From Piscicola geometra (Eukaryota > Annelida > Clitellata > Hirudinida > Piscicolidae), in the NCBI GenBank assembly GCA_943735955.1, contig OX030969.1, positions 905,991 to 969,990 on the forward strand: DNA of 64,000 nt, in the 5' to 3' direction. A program made the position numbers and the translations under genes. The stretch's first letter is position 1; each line of letters opens with the position of its first letter. This document shows, in pieces, positions 1 to 9,735 of this stretch. Under the pieces are notes generated by a model. That model did not search any database. It saw only the letters and a list, made by a program, of their open reading frames with translations, and was not told the DNA's origin.

Positions 1-1765
1 AGGAGGAGTAGTGATGACTGTAGAAGGAGGGGTAGTGATGACTGTAGAAGGAGGGGGTAGTGATGATGTAGAAGGAGGGGTAGTGATGAATGTAGAAGGA
101 GGGGTAGTGATGACTGTAGAAAGAGGGGTAGTGATGACTGTAGAAGGAGGGGTAGTGATGACTGTAGAAGGAGGTGTAGTGATGACTGCAGAAAGAGGGG
201 TAGTGATGACTGTAGAAGGAGGTGTAGTGATGACTGCAGAAGGAGGGGTAGTGATGACTGTAGAAGGAGGGGTAGTGATGACTGCAGAAGGAGGGGTAGT
301 GATGACTGTAGAAGGAGGTGTAGTGATGACTGTAGAAGGAGGTGTAGTGATGACTGTAGAAGGAGGTGTAGTGATGACTGTAGAAGGAGGTGTAGTGATG
401 ACTGTAGAAGGAGGGGTAGTGATGACTGTAGAAGGAGGGGTAGTGATGACTGTAGAAGGACGGGTAGTGATGACTGTAGAAGGAGGGGTAGGGATGACTG
501 TAGAAGGAGGGGTAGTGATGACTGTAGAAGGAGGGGTAGTGATGACTGCAGAAGGAGGGGTAGTGATGACTGTAGAAGGAGGGGTAGTGATGACTGTAGA
601 AGGAGGGGTAGTGATGACTGTAGAAGGAGGGGTAGTGATGACTGTAGAAGGAGGTGTAGTGATGACTGTAGAAGGAGGAGTAGTGATGACTGCAGAAGGA
701 GGGGTAGTGATGACTGCAGAAGGAGGGGTAGTGATGACTGTAGAAGGAGGGGTAGTGATGACTGTAGAAGGAGGTGCAGTGATGACTGCAGAAGGAGGGG
801 TAGTGATGACTGTAGAAGGAGGGGTAGTGATGACTGCAGAAGGAGGGGTAGTGATGACTGTAGAAGGAGGGGTAGTGATGACTGCAGAAGGAGGGGTAGT
901 GATGATGTAGAAGGAGGGGTAGTGATGACTGTAGAAGGAGGGGTAGTGATGACTGTAGAAGGAGGGGTAGTGATGATGTAGAAGGAGGGGTAGTGATGAC
1001 TGTAGAAGGAGGGGTAGTGATGATTGTAGAAGGAGGGGTAGTGATGACTGTAGAAGGAGGTGTAGTGATGACTGTAGAAGGAGGGGTAGTGATGACTGTA
1101 GAAGGAGGGGTAGTGATGATGTAGAAGGAGGGGTAGTGATGACTGTAGAAGGAGGTGTAGTGATGACTGTAGAAGGAGGGGTAGTGATGACTGCAGAAGG
1201 AGGGGTAGTGATGACTGCAGAAGGAGGTGTAGTGATGACTGTAGAAGGAGGGGTAGTGATGACTGTAGAAGGAGGTGCAGTGATGACTGCAGAAGGAGGG
1301 GTAGTGATGACTGTAGAAGGAGGGGTAGTGATAACTGTAGAAGGAGGGGTAGTGATGACTGCAGAAGGAGGGGTAGTGATGACTGTAGAAGGAGGGGTAG
1401 TGATGATGTAGAAGGAGGGGTAGTGATGACTGTAGAAGGAGGGGTAGTGATGATTGTAGAAGGAGGGGTAGTGATGACTGTAGAAGGAGGTGTAGTGATG
1501 ACTGTAGAAGGAGGTGTAGTGATGACTGTAGAAGGAGGGGAAGTGATGACTGCAGAAGGAGGGGTAGTGATGATGTAGAAGGAGGGGTAGTGATGACTGT
1601 AGAAGGAGGGGTAGTGATGACTGTAGAAGGAGGGGTAGTGATGATGTAGAAGGAGGTGTAGTGATGACTGTAGAAGGAGGGGTAGTGATGACTGTAGAAG
1701 GAGGGGTAGTGATGACTGTAGAAGGAGGTGTAGTGATGATTGTAGAAGGAGGGGTAGTGATGATG
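1..1765. repeat. 24-bp minisatellite array
   Basis: About 73 head-to-tail copies of a 24-bp unit (consensus GGGGTAGTGATGACTGTAGA plus AGGA) run from the window edge to about 1765. Variants include GGTG for GGGG, GCAGAA for GTAGAA, and a 23-bp unit lacking the C of GATGAC. Because 24 is a multiple of 3, long open frames (11-910 and 1136-1411, period MTVEGGVV) arise; they end where the 23-bp variant shifts the frame. No start context, splice sites or other protein features support a gene. Confidence 0.95.
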
Positions 1766-2072
1766 ATAAAAAGTGATAAAGCAAACTGTTTCGATAACTT
1801 TGATAGAAGTCTTATAATATGAGAGGGGATAATAATAGAAGCTCAAAATTAGCAATACATTCAAATATAATGGAGATGGTGCTGATTAGAGATCGAAACT
1901 TATATTTAATTTAATTTAGTTTAATTTCGGTTTAACCAAATTTTATGTCGTATTTTTCCAATAAACCGAAATTTTTTCCGTTAGTGTGAAACATAATTAT
2001 TCAAAAGCTTACACATTTGCACATGTGCACAGATACCTACACCAAAGCACGTGTACACAGGAATACGTATAG
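1766..2072. other. AT-rich spacer, nothing recognised
   Basis: AT-rich sequence between the minisatellite and the palindrome. No open frame, repeat family or RNA gene was recognised. Confidence 0.6.
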
Positions 2073-2147
2073 CCTTAACATGGGCGTCTTGCCCTGCTCT
2101 GCCCTATGCGGTATAGGGCAGAGCAGGGCAAGACGCCCATGTTAAGG
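2073..2147. repeat. Perfect 35-bp inverted repeat, 5-nt loop
   Basis: Positions 2073-2107 and 2113-2147 are exact reverse complements around the loop GCGGT. Each arm carries TTAACATGGGCGTCTTGCCC. The same motif recurs at 8857-8880 and, inverted, at 9029-9046, with a degenerate form at 2788-2806, so it is probably the terminus of a DNA transposon or MITE family. The embedded TTAA could be a piggyBac-type target, but TTAA is itself palindromic, so this is weak evidence. Confidence 0.8.
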
Positions 2148-2264
2148 AATTTGTAATACTTCAATACTTTGAAATTTAGTTGTTGTAAACCCATCCAGAA
2201 TTTTTTTTGTTTTTAGTTGTGTCTTGAATTTAAGTCTTTTTGAGAGAACCACCGAAAAGACATA

Positions 2265-2456
2265 AATATCTTCCTAACGGTCCAGGCCCTTCAACTTTTT
2301 CTCTTATATGTCTTTTGATCGTTTTCCGAGCAACTCCATACATGAGTTCTGCTTTCATTTTGCTCATTTTCCGATCGAGTACGGCATAATAGCAATCTTC
2401 AAGGTTTCAATGCCACAACTGCCCCTATTGGTCTTCCTCTCATAAGTGCTGACCAT
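2265..2456 (-). pseudogene. Tigger/pogo-like transposase N-terminus remnant
   Basis: The - strand reads MVSTYERKTNRG from an ATG at 2456. After a frame change it continues as a helix-turn-helix of the pipsqueak (psq) type: MSKMKAELMYGVARKTIKRH, then a basic Gly/Pro linker. An MVRxYxRKTxRG start followed by an HTH_psq domain is typical of Tigger/pogo and Jerky/CENP-B-like transposases, where it binds the terminal repeats. There is at least one frameshift, and no DDE catalytic domain follows, so this is a dead fragment. The motifs at 2113-2140 and 2788-2806 may be its ends. Confidence 0.6.
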
Positions 2457-2479
2457 GAAAACCTGAAATCATTAAAATT

Positions 2480-3110
2480 TTGCCCTACTACTTATTTAAC
2501 AATTAGATGTTATGAATTAGAAATTATATGTTATTTTTCTGTAACTGATGCAACATATAAACGTGTTCAACCATGAATAAAAGTTAGTTATAAAAGATAT
2601 AAGAAAAAGAAAAAAACTAACAAACCAAACAACATCAAAGAACACATTTTGGCATTTGCTGCAAACGAAATGCAAGTTAGAAAAAAATGAATATGAATAT
2701 AAAAAAACAATATTGTTGACAAAATGATGTATTTAAAAATTCTATAGGGCATTTATATTTTACAAAAACACCTATGCGCATATTGCGCCGCATGGGTATC
2801 TTGCACCGTATAAATATATGTATATAAATATTGTAATAATAAAATAATTTATTTTTTTTTTATATTTCTTTTTTCAAAATTATATATAAAAGTACAAGCT
2901 AAATTTTCATAAATAAAGTTGTATAATATATTCAATATATACATATTTAATATTCAAAAAAGATATTCATAAAAATATATAAATACCCCAACTAAACATA
3001 TTTAAACAATATTTTGTTGTTTAAACAAGATTTTGGAAGAGTTTCGGCTTATTTTCGTTTGCGACGAAATGTAATTGGTTTAAGGTTTTTTATGCAGAAA
3101 CAAACGAATG
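2480..3110. other. AT-rich spacer
   Basis: Very AT-rich DNA with no convincing coding sequence. A terminus-like motif (CATGGGTATCTTGCACC) lies at about 2788-2806 and resembles the palindrome arms at 2073-2147. Confidence 0.5.
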
Positions 3111-3127
3111 AGTTTCGGCCGGTCTCT

Positions 3128-3385
3128 AGCAATGATGCTGATGATGATGATGATGATGATGATGATGACGATGCTGATGCTGATGGGGATGATAGTCTTG
3201 ATGATGGTACTGATGATGACGATGATTTCAATGATGATGATAATGCTGATGATGATAATGCTGATGATGATGATACTGATGCTGATGGTGCTGGTGATGA
3301 CACTGATTTTGACACTGATGATGATAATGATGCTGATGATGATGCTGATGAGGATGATGGTGATGATGATGATGATGAGGATGGA
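3128..3385. repeat. (GAT)n imperfect microsatellite
   Basis: Imperfect GATGAT repeat. One frame reads as about 85 residues of mostly Asp with scattered Ala and Gly. The opposite strand reads poly-Ser and another frame poly-Met. Openness in several frames is expected from a trinucleotide repeat and is not evidence for a gene. Confidence 0.85.
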
Positions 3386-3689
3386 ACGATTAAAGAACAG
3401 TTAAAAACTCTGCAAGCCACCCAGATAAGCAAGCTACAAGCTAATTGGACTTTGTGCTAGTCTGGTGCTGGTGTTGATTATGATGATGATTAGGGTGCTT
3501 ATTATGATGATGATTATGGTGCTGATTATGATAAGTATGGTGATGCTGATGTAAATTATGAAGAGAAAAGTGGTTTTGTAATGAAGGCACATCTGAATGT
3601 TTCACATCGACTTATTCTCTCCATGCTCTTTTCATTGAGTTGTACTGCTACTCATCATACTTTAATTTTATCATCAGTGCCTTTTAGAT

Positions 3690-3815
3690 ATTCTTATTCT
3701 CATCATCATCGCCACTTCATCATCATCGCCACTTTATCATCATCGCCACTTTATCATCATCGCCACCATCTCATCAGTACCACCCCTACCTCATCATTAC
3801 CATCACCACATCATT
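3690..3815. repeat. CATCATCGCCACTT-type short tandem repeat
   Basis: Several imperfect copies of a CATCATCATCGCCACTTTAT-like unit, adjoining further (GAT)-rich DNA at 3475-3560. Confidence 0.7.
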
Positions 3816-3876
3816 ATCACAGCCTTATCTTTCATTCTTTTAAAGACTTTTATAGCCAGAACAACACTGAGTCTTG

Positions 3877-4624
3877 AGGATGATGATAGTAGTAGTATCA
3901 TGGAGAGGATGATGATAGTAGTAGTATCATGGAGAAGATGATGATAGTAGTAGTATCATGGAGAGGATAATGATAGTAGTAGTATCATGGAGAGGATGAT
4001 GATAGTAGTAGTATCATGGAGAAGATGATGATAGTAGTAGTATCATGGAGAAGATGATGATAGTAGTAGTATCATGGAGAGGATGATGATAGTAGTAGTA
4101 TCATGGAGAGGATGATGATAGTTGTAGTATCATGGAGAAGATGATGATAGTAGTAGTATCATGGAGAGGATGATGATAGTAGTAGTATCATGGAGAGGAT
4201 GATGATAGTAGTAGTATCATGGAGAGGATGATGATAGTAGTAGTATCATGGAAAGGATGATGATAGTAGTAGTATCATGGAGAAGATGATGATATTAGTA
4301 GTATCATGGAGAGGATGATGATAGTAGTAGTATCATGGAGAGGATGATGATAGTAGTAGTATCATGGAGAGGATGATGATAGTAGTAGTATCATGGAAAG
4401 GATGATGATAGTAGTAGTATCATGGAGAAGATGATGATATTAGTAGTATCATGGAGAGGATGATGATAGTAGTAGTATCATGGAGAGGATGATGATAGTA
4501 GTAGTATCATGGAGAGGATGATGATAGTAGTAGTATCATGGAGAGGATGATGATAGTTTTAGTATTATGGAGAGGATGATGATAGTTGTAGTATCATGGA
4601 GAGGATGATGGTAGTAGTAGTATC
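3877..4624. repeat. 29-bp minisatellite array
   Basis: About 25 copies of a 29-bp unit built from GGATGATGATAGTAGTAGTA followed by TCATGGAGA. Point variants include GAAGATG and ATATTAGTAGT. The array stops abruptly at 4624, where a CR1-like LINE begins. One further unit, TATCATGGAGAAGATGATG and following, resumes at about 5790, so the LINE landed inside the array. Confidence 0.93.
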
Positions 4625-5789
4625 AAACTTAACTACAGCAAAACTGAAGTTATCTGGCTTTCATCCCGTCGAAACTCTACTCACACTCCCAAAGATCCAG
4701 TTCGCATTTATCAGAACGAGATAATTCCTTTCGATAGTGTCAGAAACCTAAGAGTTTATCTCGACAAAGACCTCACCATGACGACACACATCAACAAGAT
4801 GACTCAAATCTGCTTTGCTTCTTTACGCCAAATACGATCCATGAGATGGTTATTGACCAAGGACTCACTGAGAACATTGGCTTCTGCTTTGGTTCTCAGT
4901 CGAATTGGCTATGGCAATATCATTCTTACTGGGTTGCCAATGACGCAGCTGCAGAAAATTCAGTCTATAATCAACACCACAGCTAGGCTCATAACAGGTG
5001 CTAGAAAGTAAGATCACATCAGCCCTGTTCTCAAGGAGCTTCACTGGCTTCGTGTTGAAAATAGAATTGAATACAAAAACATCTTGTTAATGCACAAGTG
5101 TCTGTCTAATGAGTGCCCAGATTATTTGTCGAGTAGCATTGTCATGAGAGCAAGTCTTCCCCAGAGGGAAAGACTCAGGTCTGCTAGGTCAAGAGATGTA
5201 GTTCCACAGAGCTACAAACTCAAGTATGCAGGTGCCCAGAAGCTTTTATGTTACAGCGCCGACTCTTTGAAATAGTCTTCCCAATAGAATCAAATCCCCG
5301 AGCTCGACCGCGACATTCAGCCGTCCCTGAAAACGTACTTGTTCGACTGATAATAATAACTTACAAATTTACTGCTCATTTTTCATTAATCAATTTCTTG
5401 CATCCCAATTTCATTCTTTTTTATATTTATACAAATGGTCAATAATAATTGTAAAATAAATAATAATAATAATATAATATAGATGTTTACTTTTTTCTTA
5501 AATTTATTGTTATTATCATTTCAGTTTCAATCTTTAAAAAAAAAATATTTTTTCTATTTAAAAAAATATAAAAAAATATATATATGTGTTTATATATATG
5601 AATATGTATGTATATATATATATATATAAATGATTTATTCTTAAATTTCAATACCTTACTTTTCCTATACTTTCCATTTATTCATCTATCATTAATATTA
5701 TTATCAAATTTTCCATAACCAAGTGGTCTTGAAGCCCGTCCGGGTTTACGCCACGTTAATAATACTCGTCGTTGTATTGTATTGTATTG
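4625..5789 (+). mobile_element. CR1-like LINE, 5'-truncated, inserted in minisatellite
   Basis: The 3' end of a non-LTR retrotransposon. The frame at about 4626-5330 encodes the C-terminal part of the reverse transcriptase: KTEVIWLSSRR, MTTHINKMTQICFASLRQI, LVLSRIGYGNIILTG and TTARLITGARK. A stop interrupts the ITGARK-YDHISPVLKELHW stretch and the frame is broken again near 5270. A 3' UTR follows, ending in the stem-loop GAAGCCCGTCCGGGTTTACG and a (ATTGT)n tail at 5768-5789. Two more copies occur on the - strand (5850-6905 and 45830-47010). The minisatellite resumes immediately after the tail. Confidence 0.88.
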
Positions 5790-5849
5790 TATCATGGAGA
5801 AGATGATGATAGTAGTAGTAAAATAAATGAATTATGAAGATGAGTATCA

Positions 5850-6905
5850 ATATCAGTAAAAGTTTCTTGCACCTGCATACTTGAGTTTGTAGCTCTGTGC
5901 AACTACATCTCTTGACCTAGCAGACCTGAGTCTTTCCCTCTGGGGAAGACTTGCTCTCATGACAATGCTACTCGACAAATAATCTGGACACTCATTGGAC
6001 TCACCATGACGACACACATCAACAAGATGACTCATTAACTAGATGCATTAACTATTAATTGTGCATTAACTATATGTTTTTGTATTCAATTCTATTTTCA
6101 ACACGAAGCCAGTGAAGCTCCTTGAGAACAGGGCTGATGTGATCATACTTTCTAGCACCTGTTATGAGCCTAGCTGTGGTGTTGATTATAGACTGAATTT
6201 TCTGCAGCTGCGTCATTGGCGACCCAGTAAGAATGATATTGCCATAGTCAATTCGACTGAGAACCAAAGCAGAAGCTAATGTTCTCAGTGAGTCCTTGGT
6301 CAATAACCATCTTATGGATTGTATTTGACGTAAAGAAGCAAAGCAGGTTTGAGTCATCTTGTTGATGTGTGTCGTCATGGTGAGGTCTTTGTCGAGATAA
6401 ACTCCTAGGTTTCTGACACTTTCAGTAGGAATTATCTCGTTCTGACAAATGCGAACTGGATCTTTGGGAGTGTGAGCAGAGTTCCGACGGGATGAGAGCC
6501 AGATAACTTCAGTTTTGCTGGAGTTAAGTTTTAGTTGATTGGCACCCATCCAAGCAGCAATTTCGTCAATGCATGATGACACTCTTTCATGCAGGTCAGC
6601 TTGATGACCTTTAATGCATTGACCGTAAATATGGGTGTCATCACCACACTAAGGAAAAGCAAGCTTATGTTTTGCTGTTATTCTTTCCAAATCTCCAGTG
6701 TACAACGAGAACAGAAAAGGACCAAAGACTGAACCTTGGGGGACTCCTACAGCGGAAACCGACGTGGTCGATTTTGTCCCACTACAGCGGATGTCGAAAC
6801 ATCTGTCACTTAGTAGTCCTTAAACCATTCTAACGCAGAGTCAGAGAACCAATAGAAGATGTGCAGTCTTCGGAGCAGTGTTGCATGATCTACCAGCAAA
6901 GACGC
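5850..6905 (-). mobile_element. CR1-like LINE fragment, broken RT
   Basis: Same family as 4625-5789, on the opposite strand. In - orientation it has DYLSDRCFDI, then the RT box-B motif GVPQGSVFGPFLFSLY (about 6690-6745), a damaged active site reading CGDD in place of the usual YADD or FADD with a stop just before it, then EIAAWMGANQLKLNSSKTEV and the C-terminal region to about 5853. A short piece at 6000-6035 (CACCATGACGACACACATCA) is inverted relative to the element. The copy is 5'-truncated near 6905 and cannot be functional. Confidence 0.87.
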
Positions 6906-8439
6906 TAAACCATTCGCCAGCTCTATTGACTTATTTCAGAATGTTTTCTTAAATTTCACGGCCATATTTGTGAGCCCATGTTGAATCGTTTTTGACCTAT
7001 TGCTTGCGTTTCTAAGAGCAGTTTTGAAGTGCTCTTTTGAAATACCATGATGGCTTTCAATTCGGAGCTGAAAAAGTCTTGGAAAGTTTTCACTATTCCT
7101 TTTTGATCTTCTGGTTTTTGACCCAAAATTTGTGTAAGAAATTTTTGAGGGTACTGATCTGGCTCTAGTTAAAAGTTCTTACCTTTGATGGTATATTAGT
7201 GACTAGAGCTCTGCAAGCTCCCTCATATCTGTGGCTTGTTCAGAACTGGAAGCTTCAACTTCAATTGTGTCGGTGAGAAAATTCTAACAGTTTTTTTTCA
7301 TTCTAAGTTTGAAAATGAGCGTTTGAAAGTATGAAATCTAGGTAGGTTGAGTCTTTTTCATTATCAATAAAAAAATGTCTTAATACTGTAACAAACAATG
7401 TCGCGACTGTTTTTTCAATACCAAAACAAAAATAGAATGTAAAAAATTTAAAATAGCACGTTCGCTATTAAATTTCCACCCTTTCACTATTTAAAATTTA
7501 TAAATTTGCGTCATTGGAAAGGTTTCGTAAGTGAAATTAAGAGACAGAAAGCTTCGCCTTATGCATGGTGTTTTACTGTAAATTTGAACTCAACAAATTC
7601 TTACCTTTGGCTCAACATGTTTGGCTCAGAGTTTAAATCTGTTTTACTGAGCTTTTGAAATGAACCGTTCGGGCGTTTTGGAATTTCATTCTATTTTGAA
7701 TAGAGCTTTTAGACAGGCTCTTGGTTAATTTTTTATATAATATTTTTGTACAATAATTTTTAACAGTAAAAAACACAATTTGTGAATAAAAACTTGTTAA
7801 TTAAAAATTGAATCCATAAATTAATAATAAAATCGTTATTTCATGGAATTAATTTTTTTTAAAGGTTTATCAAACAATTTTCATAAGAAAAGTTTAAGGC
7901 ATGCAAAAAAAACTCAAACAAAAATTAATTAAATCAGTTCAGTTTTAAATGAGTCTCTGGTTTCCTGAATAGGTACATATTGTCTGATTTATTCTCTGTA
8001 CTTATAAAGCTACAACTTTTTAGTGAAACACTTTTTCCATTTTATAAAAAGATAAAAAGAACAAAGCGATATATCAATATTCATTTTAGCTTGAGACTTC
8101 CATGGTTTATAAGTCTCGAGTTTCAAGCTGAGTTATTTGCTCTCCTCACCAGGCAGCCCCTGTCAAGGCTGGCAATAGCCTCGTTGTAGAGGTCATTGCA
8201 CACAGCTCTGCGTCACTAGCCAGCTGCATTGAATGTCGTAACATTTGTTTCAAATCACATTGTGTTTGTATAACCTACAAATTAAGACTTTTTACTGAAT
8301 ATTTTTTTCCGGTTACCCTTTCAAATAGCCTTAAAAAGATAAATTGTTGTAAGCTACTGGAGAAGGGGTATTTACTCTGTTAATAATTAAAAATTTATAT
8401 AAAATCGTATCAGTTGCGTTAAAAAAAATTTAAAAAATT
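6906..8439. other. Unassigned AT-rich region, possible transposon debris
   Basis: No intact gene. The - strand of about 6950-7260 has short coding-like stretches broken by stops that might be old DNA-transposon sequence, but I cannot assign a family. The 8100-8230 interval has higher GC with no recognisable product. Confidence 0.4.
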
Positions 8440-8505
8440 AGCTCTGGAGGAAGAGGGAGGCACGTGCTCTCGATGCCTCCCCTATTGGATCCGCCGGTGT
8501 CCATG
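8440..8505. mobile_element. Possible DNA-transposon terminus
   Basis: In reverse complement this reads CACCGGCGGATCCAATAGGG then a G-rich run, resembling the CAGTGGCGGATCC-type termini of many animal DNA transposons. No partner terminus or target duplication was found, so it is a low-confidence call. Confidence 0.3.
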
Positions 8506-8689
8506 TGAACGTCAATTCAGCTTGTCAGGGCTCATGTAAAAAAAACTTGTTTGCTTGAGTAACTGGCTCAGATAAGGTGTGTGACATTTGCATTTTTTGA
8601 CAGTTCATGGATTTTTTTTCCTAACATTTACAAAACTTTTTTTGACCAGTTTTATTATTTTAATTGATAAAATAAGTTAATTTGATATT

Positions 8690-8800
8690 TTTTATATATA
8701 TTTTTATTATGATGATGATGAGGATGAGGAAGTTAATGACGAAGTCAATAATGATGAAGATAATGATGAGGATGATGATGAAGATGATGATTTACGTATT
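8690..8800. repeat. (GAT)n imperfect microsatellite
   Basis: Imperfect ATGATGATGAGGATGAGG-type repeat. Its open frame is Met-rich and not considered a gene. Confidence 0.75.
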
Positions 8801-8849
8801 ATACTACCCCAATACAATATTCATCCCATATAGAGAAGAGCAAGATGGG

Positions 8850-9046
8850 TATATGGGCAAGACGCCCATGTTAAGAAATTCATAATACTGCTTCTAAGTA
8901 ATAAAGAGATATGTAAAATACATATTGCATTGAATACCTCAATATCTTAGCTATGTTCTTTATTATTTTCAATTTTCTAATAATAAATTTTTAGCTTTAA
9001 AAAATGATTCTCTCGAAGATACTAAAAATGGGCATCTTGCCCCGAT
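8850..9046. mobile_element. Candidate MITE with GGGCAAGACGCCCATG-type ends
   Basis: GGGCAAGACGCCCATGTTAA at about 8857 and the inverted relative ATGGGCATCTTGCCCC at about 9029 bracket about 190 bp of AT-rich DNA. The left end and the sequence after it (AAGAAATTCATAATACT) match the right arm and flank of the palindrome at 2113-2165, which supports one repeat family. No transposase remains inside. Confidence 0.45.
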
Positions 9047-9485
9047 AGTTATAATTCCATCCATATATTCATGCATGAGACATCTAAATCTACTAAATGA
9101 TCCAATATCTCTTGGAGGAAAAACTTCCTTATTTATGTTATTTATTTTTTATGTTATATGGTATTAATATTGTATAAATTGTTTTAATATACTTTTAATT
9201 ATTTCAAATTATAAAATAAATAGAAAAGAGCTCAAATCTTTTGAAAAACATATTTTATATTATTTTTTTAAATTGTTAAATAGATAACAAAAACTTAATT
9301 TTTATAAACATTTATTTGATTTTTTAAAATATTATACACTTTAATAATATTAAAATTATACAAATAAATAAATTAATTGTATAACAGTAATAAAGAGCTT
9401 TTTCTCTGTTCACCAGGGAATTTGTATGAAAAAGGTTTTTTTAATGACACTAAAGTTTTAATATATAACAATTATTATTTGAAAG

Positions 9486-9735
9486 GGAGAACCAAAGGAC
9501 TGGATGGACTCAATGGACGAAAATGATGACTTCAACAAAGAACCAAATATTAACAATAATCCCAATGAAAACAACAACACCAAAAACAACACAAATAATC
9601 ATGAAAATGGAGTGTTTTTCCACAGCAGCAATTTCTTGGAGGTGGAAGAAGAAGATGGACTGGAGTTTGTGGTGGGTGGACACATGAAGGTCGAGCCAGA
9701 AGAACACAGCTACTCCCTCTTTAAGGAAGACGAGG
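9486..9735 (+). CDS. CREB3L: CREB3L exon: acidic N-terminal region with EHSYSL motif
   Basis: Acceptor TTATTTGAAAG|GGAG; donor GAGG|GTGGGT, phase 1. Encodes [15 protein letters not shown], an Asn-rich stretch, then [15 protein letters not shown]. The ATG at 9504 could serve as a start, but the frame is open to the acceptor, so an upstream exon is more likely. The EHSYSL hexapeptide is the N-terminal landmark of vertebrate CREB3L1/2. Confidence 0.75.

Noticed and set aside
3014..3460. 148-codon Asp-rich open frame
   Set aside because: It is a (GAT)n microsatellite, also open on the other strand and in a second frame. The non-repeat ends show no domain.
3877..4624. CRISPR-like spaced repeats (also considered for 37744-39790 and 50343-51180)
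   Set aside because: The arrays are pure tandem minisatellites without unique spacers, in a eukaryotic genome without cas genes.
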